DNA from: Rhynchosporium graminicola
Taxonomy: Eukaryota; Ascomycota; Leotiomycetes; Helotiales; Ploettnerulaceae
Direction of reading: 5' to 3'
Assembly (NCBI GenBank): GCA_900074885.1
Contig: FJUW01000004.1
Coordinates: 1,582,225-1,646,224, forward strand
Length of the DNA: 64,000 bases
Shown in pieces: positions 34,981 through 47,758 of this stretch. The number at the start of each line of letters is the position of its first letter. The first letter of the stretch is position 1. Below the pieces are notes generated by a model that was not told the origin of the DNA, ran no database searches, and was given only the letters and a program-made list of their open reading frames with translations. The translations under genes and the position numbers were made by a program.

Positions 34981-36136
34981 CCTGTTGATATGGATTGACC
35001 GTCGGCTGCGCTCGGACTTTGTATGTCGATCGACGGAGCGAGTAATGTATTGTATTGTAGAACCAGGTTCGGTTGTCAGGTTGCTTTAATCATTTGCGTA
35101 TGGTGATTGTATGGACCCGATTCCGTGAAGAGTATCTATAGCTTCAAGCTATCATGTCGTAGGTACTTTTGTGATGTTGAACGAAAGACCGGAGGCCTTT
35201 CCGTGCGATGCAATGCGATAAGAAGAGATAGTCACCGAAAGTGTCGCACCACTCAGGACACGGCAGTTGGGAAACAAGGCAAATTGTGCACAAGGAACCC
35301 TCGATTCCGTGAGGAGTGACAGGAATCAACCTGGGAAACTTTAAAGCAGAAAGCAGATGCCAGCTCGCCTGCGAGAAACCAGAAATCAAATCGAAGCAAG
35401 AACAACAGAACGACACCAAAGAGATACAAACGCCAAAAGTAGACGAAGGAAAGAGAGAGTTGAAGACCAGAGCTTGATCATGAGGATATTCTTCTACAAG
35501 ACAAGATATGAGGTGGGATGATCTGCAATGATAAGGGTCATTCGTACACGCCAAGACGATGTCGCGAAACCGTGCACGAAAGATATATACTTCAAGACGT
35601 CTCAACAACCCAGTCTTGAAACTGCCCACCCACGTACTCGGATTGCTTCTTCCGACCCAGAAGAGGAAGAGCGGATCTTTGAGATGAGAGTACAGTAAGT
35701 TGTGACTGGTTGCTCGCAGCAGTCAGCCCGCTTATCTCTATTTAAGGGAATCGTGAGGATCGATCAGCGGTAATCGGGCTTTCCAGGGAATTACCCTCCC
35801 CCTCATGAGTGACATTTGTATTAGACTGTGTTAGTGCTCGAAGGTGTGTATGAATTGGTTGGTGGTTGGCCTTTTTCGGTGAAGCAGAGACGAGATGGGT
35901 CAGGGGCTTTCGAAATAGGCTTTTAGATTGTGTTGATAAGGAATCTACATTCACTTTCCCTCTACCGTTTCCTGTCCCACCCCTATCCTCCGACCATAAA
36001 TATCCATCCAGCCCGTTGTGTCCAGCTATTCAATGAGTGCGGATCCCGTTTCTTGTATTCTTGTGTTTCCCTCATCATCTGTCTTCTTGTGTCCAGCGTC
36101 GCACATTGTGCAATCGAGTCGTATGGTTGGTGAGAC
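34981..36136. other. Intergenic region
   Basis: Upstream of the 446 aa gene and downstream of the acidic-protein gene. A 161-codon minus-strand frame at 35144-35629 starts with GTG, is Cys/Ser/Leu-rich without motif, and is probably chance. Confidence 0.4.
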
Positions 36137-36890
36137 CTACTCATCATCCTCATCCTCCTCACCAACCTCCTCGACATCCTCTCCTGCTGCGGCTTTTGAA
36201 TCCTTTGCAGTCTTCGCAGTCTTTGCAGATGGAGCATCACCTTCATCGTCATCATCTTCCTTGTCCTCCTCATTCTCCGGCGCGTCCTCCTCCTCCTCCT
36301 CCTCATCTTCAGCTGCAGCGGGCGCTTTCGCTTTAGTCCCTGGGACTTGTTCGGTAGAAGCTGGCTCGGTTTTGCGCTTCTTCTTGGGCTGTGCTTCCGC
36401 CTCTGTTTTATCGTTAGAGATTTTACAATTGTAAGATGGCCGTATGAGACCAAACTTTTGGTTTATCGAGAGGGATAAATCGCGCATACCTTCGACTTCC
36501 TCTTCGTCTTCTTCCTCCTCTTCTTCCTCACTCTCGTCTTCATCATTGCCAGCAGCGGCGGGCTCATCTACCTCAGAGTCTTCATACCTATAGGTTGCGC
36601 ATTATCAGTTGAGATTCTTGTTATGAAAGTGCACATCAGCATATATAGTGCTGACATTGCCCGTTTGCACCGGCGCATACAGCCTCATTATGGTAATTGT
36701 CGCATTGTAGCGCTTGGAATGGCATGTCAAGCTGTAAGGTCCCAATCGATGCCCTGACATCGAGATGCAATGGGATGGAGTAATGGAGTGACGGTGTGTA
36801 TAGAAAGACTTACTCCTCCTCCTCTTCACTATCGTCGCTAGGGAGGGCAACAAGCTCCTCATCATCTTGCTTCCTCTTTCTGGTAGACAT
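36137..36890 (-). CDS. Highly acidic, probably nuclear protein
   Basis: Three exons (complement): 36814-36890, 36490-36587 and 36137-36402. The donors are GTAAGT and GTATGC, the acceptors ATAG and ACAG, and a CTAAC branch site precedes the last exon. All three share one frame, giving 146 aa. The protein starts MSTRKRKQDDEELVALPSDDSEEEE and is more than 40 percent Asp/Glu, with one basic cluster, PKKKRK (a classical nuclear localisation signal), in the middle. This composition fits histone- or ribosome-biogenesis-associated acidic chaperones, but no specific domain (for example the CHZ motif) is visible. The opposite strand is open for 138 codons only because of the GAG/GAA bias. Confidence 0.75.
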
Positions 36891-39800
36891 GTTGTATCTG
36901 CAAATTCAATTAGAGTTGTAAGTGGTTTGTTGATGCTGTCGTTGAAATGAGCAGTGATGAGAGCCGACAATTGGATATTGAAGCCAAAGTGGGAAATGGA
37001 CAGAAGAAGGGGGGAGCTGAGCTGAGCTGCGCAGCTGAGCGGCGCGAGCTGGGAGGTGGGAGTCGGGCGAGAGGGCAGTCGACCTGTCATTGGCTGAACG
37101 CATCGAGCTCAATTGTGATGAAGCACGGACCTTGGATAGGTAGGTAGGTACTGTACTGTACTGCCCGGATTTCATGGGGTTCAGGTACGTCACGTCACTC
37201 CAGCTTTAAGCGGATCCGAAATGGTTAGATCGTGCATGGGTGGAGAGATAGATCGCCTGAAGCACTGATGGGGAATAGCGCACGCAGCACGTGGGCTGGG
37301 TGAAGCGGTTGAGATTGGCCGACGACGACGACAAGACGCAGGCAGGTAGGGAGAAATTCTTGGATGCAGCAGACTGGGACTGGTCTATCTGGAACTGGCG
37401 AAGTGTTGGGGTTGCAGAAGAACAAGAAAGTAATGAGGCTGAAATGATGACTCCTTACTGCTCGCTCACCGGTTGGTTGTTTTGATCTTCCTTCCATGGT
37501 TACGCGAGAAGATGCTGTTTCGCTGTGCCTCTGGGCCTCTGGGCAAAGATCGGATTCTAAACTAGTCGGGGTTTGTTATTCATTTCAACGTTATGCCATC
37601 TATACACTTTCTAACGGACCAAGGTAAGACATGTCATATATTACTCACTTCGCCTTTCCATCCAGGCTCGGCTATTAATATCAAGCTTAGAATCACGATG
37701 TAGACAAAAAATGCGGTAGCAACACGGCAACGCATTCATCCGGTCAATTTTGAACATTCAAGATAGTGTACTTCCCCAGGGAACAATCGATTAAGACAAT
37801 ACCTCCATCGTCTGCATAAAGCGTGTACAAACAATCGAGCAGGTGTCTCGAGAGCACTAGCACAGATGAATAGAATATCATCAACAAGTTTAATGTCATG
37901 GTTGCAACTAGTTGCAAGAAAGTGGGCCGGAAGCTTCAGATCCCTATCGATATTCTCATGGAGTCGTCAAAATACCGAGCAACATGGCTAGGAGAAGAGT
38001 CAAGGGTCGGTACAGTCAGTGCGTCTATTTCCCATGTCTGCATCCTCCATTCCTCCCCAGAAAGGTAGCACCACTTCCGTTCTTATTCACCTCTCCAATT
38101 GCTATGTATGATAAATAGTACTCCCATATCGAAAAAAGGATGTGCGATGCCAGTTCGAGGGAATCTTTCCAATACAACAAACTACTTATCACCACCGTCC
38201 CACACCCTCCTTAGCACTAAAGAATCCAATGACCTCTCTTTCTTCTATAAGGTTCTCTAGTTCTGCATTTTGGGAAAACGCATATCAGAATTGAGGTTCT
38301 AGAGATCCTTACGGTTGATATACTAGCGAAATCTCTGCCCCAGTCACTGGGCTAGAAGACATTATTGGCGAAGGCGAAAGCAGGAGGAAGTAGGCATACT
38401 GCTGTCATTGTATAAGTTGCCAACGGGTTGTGACTTGTAATTTCTATCCCCAGTTGCTAAGGAGCATCTGTTGTCCATAAGACCGAAGCGGTTCGTCTCA
38501 TGTAACGGAGTCACCACATTCTTGTAAGATATCCAGGAAACCTCGAATCATTCTTGCTACCCTCTCATCTTTTGACAATACTGATCTATGGACACAGTTA
38601 ATATAGGATCTACCTATCAGAGAACTGTCTGTTGCCATTCACTCCAGCTTCCTCGAGTTCCGTGTCTTTGCTGATGGTGGGAGCTGATATATCAGAAAGG
38701 ACACGTATCAGATAGGACAGATCCATCGTTGCCAGCTGTAAAGTTTCAACATGTCGACACTTGGTCCATCGTCTCGAGAAGGACCACAAGATAGTAAGTA
38801 AATTGATCTCCAGCTCGAAGACAACAAGTGAGTTGTTGCTTCCGGGCCACTCGTCGCATGAACAGGCAACATGTTTAGCATCTTTTTTCACATCCCCATC
38901 ACATCCAGTTGTACTATTCGAGGTCTGAAGAAGACTTGGAGTGTTCAAACATCTTATCTGAAGTATAGATATTCAATAAGAAGGGCCGGCTACCAGGTTG
39001 CTGGAGGCTCGGTTAGTAGATTCAAATCCCATATGAATCTTCTCGATCTTTTCAACCCCAATTGCAGTTCAAAGCTGTAGAAAGATAGCTGGTGATCCAT
39101 TCTTGTGCCGACGTCAACAGTGGCGAAGTATCAATTGCCTAGCATGATATGCACCGTCGAAGGAAACCCCTTCACCCAGAACGAATTTCGCACCACCGGG
39201 ATCAACCCCCGTTCTCCACACACACCTCACGACCTTTAAGTCGTCGTGTCATTGATTTTTGGCTTCTCCACGCAGTAGATTCTCGATTTAGTGTTGATTC
39301 TCTCGTCTAGAGCCCGGTTAAGGATTTTGGCTTCGCTTCTCTGGGTAGTAAATACCAAATTTAGGCTTGATTCTCTCAAGCTCTTTAGTTCGGTTCAAGA
39401 TTTTGGCTTCGCTTCTCTGTGGAGTATATTTCCAATTTAGTGTTGATGCTCAAGCTCTGGGGCCCAGTTGATGGATGCCATTGAAAATCAGGTGATCTAC
39501 CCAATAATGTATATTCCTATTCAGTGTTGAGCGCAGAATTGCTGCCACTTGACGAGAACAACCTCGCTGCCAGTCGAACAACGGTCAACCTTCCTCATCC
39601 AGATGGTTCTCCAAAAAAAAGAAGTGAGTGTGCGCTCTAGATCTTGACGCAGAAAACTGATTATCTGAATAGTGTTCCAATCTGTCTCCTCGACAAAGCG
39701 ACGAAATATTTACCCCTGAATCTCCGCGATTCGCTTCGACGCCGAGATGTCACTTTTGCCATGCGGATCCCGCTTCAAACTGCCTCGAACATATATCATG

Positions 39801-41768
39801 TCTGCCGCCGTTTTATAATCCACACATTCGCATTCTTGCTTCCAATCTGCTCAGGTGTTGTTGTTCAAATCGCATGGTCGAATTTCTGCTTCTGCTTCTG
39901 CTAATTTGTGTTGATTTTCAGTATTTATCGATGACGAGGTTCTTGCCATGTGTGTTTGCCGCTATTTATGTTAGTCGTTTATGTAGGAGCGAGCATCCTC
40001 CCCCGTTGTCTTTAGCTCAGTCAACGGGAGCTTTGGAGAAATGACCTACTGGTGTCACATGAGTCAACTTTTCTCAACGAGGAACACGTGATGCTTGCTG
40101 GATGTGGGCTCCGATGCCAAGTGGAGCGTTGGGCTTCGCTTGCTCCAAAAAATGCCTGGGATCTTTGCCTTGAACGTAAGCGCTTCTGTTAGACTTGTTA
40201 GTTGTGGCTTTCGTTGACGTTAGCTTGAGTGCGCCTGGCTTTTGTGTGCGGGTGTTGCTGCAAGATAAAGAATTCCAAAGGAATAATACATGGCACTTTT
40301 ATATGCAAGAATAATGTAAAGTCGGACCAAGAGCTAAGCTAGTCTTGATCAGTACTTGTGGTGTGGAATATACTGTCCAAATGTACTGTGGCATGGAGTA
40401 ATTTGCCGACTTCTGACAGCATGCTTCCGAAAAAGGGAACTATTCTCGTTGCAGAATTCTGTTGAGTGCAGCATGATGTAGTAAAAGGCTCTAAAATCAC
40501 AACTACCTGGCGGATCATCCATAGTAACTGTGGCATAGCCGAAGGCATAATAGGGTAATACAGAAGGGGTTTTCAGAAGCTGAGGATCCAACACAATGTA
40601 CGATGGGTGGGATATTGCTACTGTTTGGCCGGTGAAAATTGCAATCATAGCATGCTATTTCAATATCTGCAACATTACTTGTAACATTACTTGTAATAAG
40701 TTATTTGTTCAATTTTGAGACTCGATCTCGTTTGGTGTGCACAATGATTGGAGTATATTCGGTTTAGACGTCGGGGACAATTCTTGGCACAGCTATCCCA
40801 GACTCTCGGCTAAGTCATAATAACGACATAACCTATTGAGACGGTCATGTGGTAAGGAAAGGAAGAAATATCTTCATGTTATTGTTGAGGAAGGAATAGT
40901 TTGTCATACCGAGGATCTCAATACTGCTGGCAGTCGAATTATGTGGCATTTCTACTACAGCTCTCTGAGATGGGAAGATGAAGTCTTGGCACCGATAATG
41001 GCGCGCATTGTAGTTGCATGTGGTCATAATCTTTTACTATGAGTGCGCACATTACAAATTACTCGGGATCGGATGCCGAAGCGGATGCAAGTATCAGATC
41101 GGCGAGAAGGGGAGGAAGGGGGGGGGAGGGCATCGAGGGAGCGACTGCGAGTGACAGGTCGGTTGCTACGCTTCAGATGGAAGTTCAAGTCTAGTCAGAT
41201 CTAGACCTCTTGCCGGGATACTCGAAGGTGAGTGAGTCAGTAGAGGGAGTCAGTCAGGCATGAAAGTTCATGTAATGTAGTGTAGCATTATCAGGTCCAA
41301 AAGAAAGCACGAAAAAGCCGAGATTCAAGATGAACAAGCACCTAGCAGCATCTCCATCGCTGCTCCTGTACCGCTATGAGTCTACTTTCTGGTTGGGCCG
41401 GCAGTCTACCGTTCTATCACTTCTTTGTAGCAGCGCCTCAGCCCAATTGAAGAATAAAGGTCGCCGATTCTTCTGTCACATCTGCCTACCCATTGTAGTA
41501 TTCCTAAGTGAGTCCGTCGGCGGCCTCTGTTCAGTTAGCTCCAGGCGTTGCTTCGTTGGGCGATGTCCTAACCATTTTTTTCTTTCTTTCTTTCTTCAAG
41601 CGACAACCTGCCTATGTCTGTCGCGGCTGCCCTCCCTCCTGTACAACCCGCCGGCATCCATTCTGCACTCATCACCTTCCCCTTCCCCTTCCAAGCATCT
41701 CTCATCATTCTATTCATTTCTGCATTCGAAAAACATATTACGAACAGAGTTATTCATCTGCATTTCTA
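36891..41768. other. Long gene-poor interval
   Basis: Nearly 5 kb without a supported gene. Close to the acidic-protein gene, 37015-37040 has imperfect GAGCT repeats. A minus-strand frame at 38610-38948 (LEINLLTILWSFSRRWTKCRHVETLQLATMDLSYLI) looks helical, like the C-terminal half of some fungal regulators, but has no ATG and no splice partner. A tandem repeat lies at 39256-39470. The final 400 bases are the C/T-rich leader of the next gene, with a (TTTC)n run near 41580-41596. Confidence 0.4.
39256..39470. repeat. Three diverged tandem copies of about 70 bp
   Basis: Copies begin at about 39257, 39325 and 39401. Each contains TTTTGGCTTC, then TCTC or TCTCTG, an AGTA/AGTAT box, an AATTTAG or GATTTAG box, TTGATTCTC/TTGATGCTC and a CTC-rich end with GGTT or GCCC. 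Spacing is 68 and 76 bp, so the copies have drifted by insertions. A weaker fourth trace (CAGTGTTGA) occurs near 39520. No coding potential is associated. Confidence 0.65.
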
Positions 41769-44466
41769 ATGCATCAATTACCTTCCAACATGAATACCGC
41801 TATCATTACAACTGCGACACCAGTGGCCACTGTTACCGACACGAACAATCGGATCGTCAATTCAAACCTCCCGCCATGTCAGCCCCCGATCATCCAACCC
41901 TATCTGCCGTACGCCAGAATGGATGCCTTACCCGCCTGGGCCACCTCAGCTGGTGGAAGTGACGAGCGACATGGACCTCCATTCAATCCTAAGGAGAAAG
42001 AATCACACATTGACCTCAAAGTTAGACTGGCAACGGATATCATGCTTGATATACTCTTGAAACCCAAGACTTCCTACGCTGGAACTCGCGATCTACTCGA
42101 ATACTCCTCTAGTCTGCCATTAGTTGTCAGAAGTCTTGTGGAGCAGCATAGGAAGAAGTTGCTTCCCAGGCTTCAATTCCTGGGCACAGCCTTTGGCCCA
42201 GGCATATTCACCAGCCCCAAATTCGAGGAGGCATTTACCAAATTTGAAGAGGATTACGATGCCGCCATAGAGGTCTGCTCACTCGAAGTAGATAGTGGTA
42301 TCTTCCTGTTCAACATGTGCGAAGAATTGAACGGTCTCTTCGCTGATATCGTGAGATTTCTGGATAACCACCGCGATATCTGTCTGGACTTCGAACTTGC
42401 AGCCCGCTATGATGTAGAATTGAGAGACTCCAAGCGTCGAAGACCCTCTCCAGATCCATATAACGTTTTATTCTTCCAAGGGAGATTCGGCAGGGTCCGC
42501 GAGATCGAACAACCACTATTTCCAGGGCAACTTGGGGGGTTGCATACGTCGAAGACAAGCGTATATGAGCCATTTAGCCTCCGATCTATTCCAGAAGTCA
42601 CGATACGTCAACGTCTACTTGACGAAGCTTTCAGGGCTAGATCGAATGACTCAGACAAGTTTAGCATATTCCGCCTTCTGACGCGTAGGGTACGGAAGAT
42701 AAAGAAGACTTCGCCTTACAATACGCAGTACATGGACTTGATGGTCTCAAGTTTAGCGTATGGGTATCGTCCTGGTGGTCTTGCCGGAATGGGCCACAAG
42801 ATCGATAGGCAAGCATTGACAATCATCATCAGATTTGGCATTGGTTATTTCTCCACCAAGGACAGCGGCTTCAACAAATTCATAGGCCCTTGGGCACAGC
42901 GCTACTGCAAAGTCGCTGATGAAGCTTTCGAGAAGTCGATGGATAACAAGACCTGGGCTCATGAGGTCGGAAAGGTCATGTTCGCCCTATTAAATTTTTT
43001 GATGGTATCGCATGATGCGCTTCTAGAAAACTACGTTGACGAGAAGCTACCGGCAACTATCAAGATTCTGTATAGAGGCAACTTGGAGTTTCGTCCTGCC
43101 ACTTCCAGGTTCAGCATCAGCCGAGGAAGAATTTGTATGGTGAACAAATCTCAGGCAGACTCAAGGGAGCAGTTGAAGATCTTGATGAATAACAACAAAA
43201 TCGCCGCCGCGCTTGGAGAGATTAAAGACGAATTGGTTATCTCATTCAAAGATCTCACACTACCTCATGACTACATGGAGCTTCCACGAAGAAAGGTTCT
43301 GGATGGATGGGTCTCATCCGATGACGATGAAGATGACGACGAGATGTTTCCGCCCCTGAGAGTAGACTCTAAAGATCACATTGACGCTCTTTGGTATATT
43401 CTTCAATCATCTCCGTCTACTGTCCGTTCTTATTCATCATCTCAAAAAAATCCCTATCCTCTCTTTAGGAAATTGACCCCGACAAAGATATTTCCATCAT
43501 TGATTTGTCCTCAGGAGGGTGAAACTTCAGCTGAAACCCAACGAGAGGGCCCTATCATGGGTAAAGTCGTGAAAATGGTTTCCAAGTCATCAGGAAAAGT
43601 CGAGGACAGATTTATCACAGTCAGCATTTCCCCGGTGTCGAGCCAAGCCGGATCTTCATCTCCAGCGCACGAACCTCAACATAATGCTGCTGTACAAAGC
43701 AATCGGGATAAGGGCAAGGGCAGGAGCAATCTCGAATCAACCAACATCATCTCATCGAAAGTTAACGATGATAATCGCAGATCGGCCGAAAATCTACACG
43801 GGGGATCTGGAGAGAGCAGTGGTACAACGGAACACACTATCAAACATCTCAGAAAGCGCAACATCCATCCTCGTGCCCGGTAAGCAAATTTGCTCCTGCT
43901 TCATTGCAAGATACTGACTGTGTGTGATACCTAGTCTGAATGCTTACTTGAACGACCCCACAATCAACATCTTCTCGTCTCTCCCAAACTCATCGCGTCC
44001 AGGTGATCCTCTCTTCTTACCAAGAGTAGACGTGAGAGCCTGCGTCAAATCTCTCGCCGAAGCAAAGGCATCCGAAAATTTAACGCAAGCCCAGCCTCAG
44101 GCTACCCATCAGGCCCAGCAAGAAACCTTCGAAGCTTCTAAGGAAGGTAGACAGTAAGTATATCCCTTCCCTCGATCTGCCAAAAATATTTCGTAGCCCA
44201 AAGCTGATTTTCGTTACACATGAAGTTCCATGCAGCTGTTAGACACCGCCCTAGCTACTGAACTCAACATTCATCCCAAATGGCCTGCTAAAGTCCTAGA
44301 AGTTGGCCGGCCCTGGGGTAAAGACTGGTCAAGCCAGCCGATAGCAGCTCCCGAGGGATTGAGTTCTTCTGAGGGATGGACTATTGAGTGGAGTGAGAAG
44401 CGAGCCAACGAGTATAATTTCTCGGATGAGGGATTTGATGTTGAGATGGAGGACGTGTTGGAATAG
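41769..44466 (+). CDS. Large hypothetical fungal protein (about 856 aa)
   Basis: Exons 41769-43879, 43935-44153 and 44226-44466 join in frame (GTAAGC/CTAG and GTAAGT/GAAG). I start at ATG 41769; a second ATG at 41790 is possible. Upstream sequence is open but has no ATG and looks like leader. Residues about 55-520 look folded and mostly helical (DLKVRLATDIMLDILLKPKTSYAGTRDLLEYSSSLPLVVRSLVEQHRKKLLPRLQFLGTAF; WAQRYCKVADEAFEKSMDNKTWAHEVGKVMFALLNFLMVSHDALLENY). An acidic patch (SSDDDEDDDEMF) and a Ser-rich disordered region follow. The C-terminal exons add a short conserved-looking tail ending EYNFSDEGFDVEMEDVLE. I do not recognise a domain. The last acceptor is chosen because it keeps the frame open. 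Confidence 0.7.
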
Positions 44467-46120
44467 CGTGTTTGGAAAAAGGGCGTTGGATATACTGCCA
44501 TTTTAAATTCGGCGTGTTTGATTCTTGAGTTTCTGAGTGTGCTGCTTTTGCTGCTGGTACTGTCTTAATATGAGGAAAAAAGGGAAGGGAGTTCATGGAG
44601 GTTAGATTGTAGGAGTTTATGAAGGCTAAATTGTTAGTGATTGGTTATTAGTTAGTAACAAAGATTTTTATTGTTACAGAGAACACATTGCAGCTCTCTT
44701 TTTATGCAGACTTGTGATGGAAAGTCGACAATGAATTGGATTGTAGCTTTAAATGCCTTTAGAGAGTTTTTTGAGAGTCTTAGCCTTTGGAGACATCATA
44801 AGGGTAAAGGTTTCGAGCTCAGTTTCTGTTTCTTCATTTTTCTTGGCTTTTGCCTTTGTTTTTGTCTTTGTTGGGACAATTTCCTGAACTGGTTGTTTAA
44901 GGTCTTTGGAGAGTATGAGATAGACTTCCCAGGATTCTCTGTTTGAGAGCTCTGGATTGGTAAGTGGCATTGTAATTCTTCTCGCCGTTAATGAAAACAT
45001 GGCTGATTGATTGTGGGAAGAGTTGAGTTACTTGATTAGAGGTAAAGTGATCTCGAAACGAGACATCGAAGAGATTTGATTCACCCACTCGATTCTAGGT
45101 CTGCAGCTCTCGCCCGCGAGTTATTTTGGTTGTTGACTGGACTGCCTTATTGACTTTGGGCACATATTATGAGGACCTGTCGTTGGAGGAGTATTTGGTC
45201 TTGCGCTTGGAGTAGGATTTGGAAAAGAAAAAATGGTAGAATATCGATAGTTCTCAGATCTCCTTCATATGATAGCTCAGTGCATGGCCATTTATCCTCC
45301 TGGCCTCTTGAGGCTATCGTTTCCTGCTTTCACCGCGAGAGATGATTTAGCAAATATTTGGCAACTACTACTAGCGAGTAGTGTAACTTTACACTCGCAC
45401 AGTGCTATCCTGATGCTGGAAAGTGACGTAAGCTCCGCTTTTCAAGTTCACGGCCCCCACAGATACGAAGTACAAGCAGTTGCAATACATCCCCCTTTCG
45501 ATTCTATGATTGTATAAGTCAATGAGTGTGTGAGTGAAGTCTGTCCACTGTGCGGCTCCGCTCGGTTATTGTTTAAAAATTAGCTGACCTAGCTCTTCAT
45601 TGGCGCACAATGTGGCCAGAAATGACAAACTATAGAAACCTACCTCTAAATATATCAATTTCTTTAATTTCAATGACTATTTCATCCCAAAATCACTTCC
45701 AGCAGAATCGTGACCTATTTTTCGATGTCGCCGCCTCATTTTATGATCCGTTGTATCGATAATACAGTATTATTTGCCTTGAGTTCAAGTGTTCTTGGAT
45801 GTCAAACGGAGAGCCTAGACAGACTTGGTGCAAGATGGTTCCACGCCGTTTCCTACTTAACCATCCGGAACCACATTTAGGGTAATGTGATGACACAGCT
45901 CGCACAAACAACCCCCCATCTCCTCCGTTCTTCCCTTTCAGAGAACAATCAGGATCCAATCTTCTTCAGACATTTCGATTTCAGGATTGCTCATTCAACT
46001 GCTGATTAGCGATCTCCTGGTAGGTTCATGGTAGTCGAGACAGCTTACCAGTACATCTTCCCCCCAAGCCGAACATTTAGCTAAAATCTTGCTGCTCTTA
46101 CAGATCGTGAACTCGTCGCC
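44467..46120. other. Intergenic region
   Basis: No gene supported. 44820-44890 is rich in TTTG/CTTT repeats, which produce spurious frames on both strands. The stretch just before 46121 ends in CTTACAG, so a 5'-UTR intron acceptor upstream of the next gene is possible. Confidence 0.4.
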
Positions 46121-47758
46121 ATGTCCGATGACGGGTCTGAAGCCTGGAGCATCGTCTCACCAGACCAGTCCGACAATGACATGAGCATGTCGGATATCGA
46201 GGGATTCGCCAGTGTCCTTTCAAAGCCAATGAAGAGAAAGAGAGCCCAGAACTCTCCAACTGATACCATGAATGCCGTGAAGCCCGAAGCCATTACGCAA
46301 TCCATCAGACTTACGAAGCAGACCCATAATTTCCAAAAAGTTGCGTACAACATGGCACTGAGAAATAAGAATCCTTCATCCCCGTCTATCAAGGTGGGCG
46401 ACATGTCTATTTCCGATATTACGAAGGCTGCTTTAAAGAACAACGATGAAGAGCTTTTAACTGCGTACAAGTTGACACTCAGACCTGCGACCAGTAGGGG
46501 GGCCCCAAGGTACATAGACGACCAAACTGTTGAGTTCATTCCATCGAGCAAACTCACAGAGGCTGCTTTGAAGAATAACGAGGAAGAACTTGCAGCTGCG
46601 CATGAGGAAGCGCTCATGCCAGCAACAACCAAGATGGAGACCCCCGGTGGTACCACTAGAAGGGTCATGAACCGCGACTACTTTGAGTCCAATTTCCAAC
46701 CTGGCCTTTCCCCTGGCATCGAAGAAGCGAAGAAGAAGGTCCAGAACATTGTATACCAAAACCTTTCACGCCAGGGCCTTGTCGGGTCAGAGACCCCTCT
46801 TACATTTGTCCCAGATATGATGCTTCGACGCAAGACTATTGTGAAGAAAGTACCTCTGAATTGTGCGGAATCGCCAACTGTGAATCGGAATAGTCTTGAA
46901 ACCCAGCCTACAAAGGCTGCGAATCGCGCCTCTCGCGGTTCAATGGTTACGAAGGGCATCGACGAGATCAAACAGGACAGTCAGAAGATGCCCCCTCCAC
47001 CCTCAAGATCCCGAAACAGCAAGGCAAATACACCTTACACGAAGTTGAAGTGGAAGCTTCCTTATGGCCGCTCAGAAAGCCAGAAGTCATCCCCGGTGGA
47101 CCCACTCACTGGGCTTTCACTTCCCTTGGGATATAATCGGCAACCCAGTGGCCTGTACTCGAATACCATCGAAGGGGTTGAGTTAGGTCCTGGCGATAGT
47201 CTACTCTCGAAGGAGAAATATTTGGCTGGTATGCCATTGAAAGTGGACGGTATTCACAGCAACCAAATCCTGCTCGAAACAACTCCTGGTCCAACGCCTA
47301 TGATTCCGGCGCACCCCTTGGATGTATTAACTTTCCAGAATGAGCAGAACATGTTCAATCACTGTTATCCAGACACGACGCTCCAGTACTTGGCTGGCAA
47401 CCAAGGCAGAGCGCACAGCATTTGGAGCAACGCGACGGAAGCACTTCCATATTCAACAAAAATACCCCCGGCGCAGCCATTCGCTTCGAGAGGCCTACAT
47501 AATGCCCAGCAAGCCGTCCCTCAAGACAATGCCAATATGAGAGGGTTGGCTGAGACAGGACCCCATAATGGTCCGTCCCTGAACGTGTCTGGCGGCCCAG
47601 GCCAGGGATCCTCCGCCTGCTGGTCTCCGACCCCGACAACACATATGGCGATGGGTCAGTATCTCAAACCAGGAGAAGCGATGATTCTCGACGAAGGCGC
47701 TGATGGAGACAATGCAAACAAGAAGGCGGCTAAGACGAAGCCTGGTAAGGCTTGGTAA
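46121..47758 (+). CDS. Hypothetical protein with an internal duplication (545 aa)
   Basis: A single exon from ATG 46121. The N terminus is acidic (MSDDGSEAWSIVSPDQSDNDMSMSDIEGF) with a basic KPMKRKR nuclear-type signal. Two similar segments occur in tandem: KAALKNNDEELLTAYKLTLRPATS (about residues 107-130) and EAALKNNEEELAAAHEEALMPATT (about 148-171), separated by about 17 residues. The C-terminal half is Pro/Gly/Ser/Asn-rich and low-complexity. No known domain is recognised. Nuclear localisation is inferred from the basic cluster. Confidence 0.7.
   Translation: MSDDGSEAWSIVSPDQSDNDMSMSDIEGFASVLSKPMKRKRAQNSPTDTMNAVKPEAITQSIRLTKQTHNFQKVAYNMALRNKNPSSPSIKVGDMSISDITKAALKNNDEELLTAYKLTLRPATSRGAPRYIDDQTVEFIPSSKLTEAALKNNEEELAAAHEEALMPATTKMETPGGTTRRVMNRDYFESNFQPGLSPGIEEAKKKVQNIVYQNLSRQGLVGSETPLTFVPDMMLRRKTIVKKVPLNCAESPTVNRNSLETQPTKAANRASRGSMVTKGIDEIKQDSQKMPPPPSRSRNSKANTPYTKLKWKLPYGRSESQKSSPVDPLTGLSLPLGYNRQPSGLYSNTIEGVELGPGDSLLSKEKYLAGMPLKVDGIHSNQILLETTPGPTPMIPAHPLDVLTFQNEQNMFNHCYPDTTLQYLAGNQGRAHSIWSNATEALPYSTKIPPAQPFASRGLHNAQQAVPQDNANMRGLAETGPHNGPSLNVSGGPGQGSSACWSPTPTTHMAMGQYLKPGEAMILDEGADGDNANKKAAKTKPGKAW

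Noticed and set aside
35144..35629. 161-codon minus-strand frame rich in Cys and Ser
   Set aside because: GTG start and no recognisable fold; probably chance.
38610..38948. Possible fragment of a fungal transcription regulator on the minus strand
   Set aside because: Helical-looking sequence, but it starts with TTG, has no Zn2Cys6 cluster and no joining exon.
38990..39025. GATTCAAATCC, a B-box-like sequence suggesting another tRNA
   Set aside because: No T-stem pairing around it and no A box or acceptor stem at any reasonable distance.
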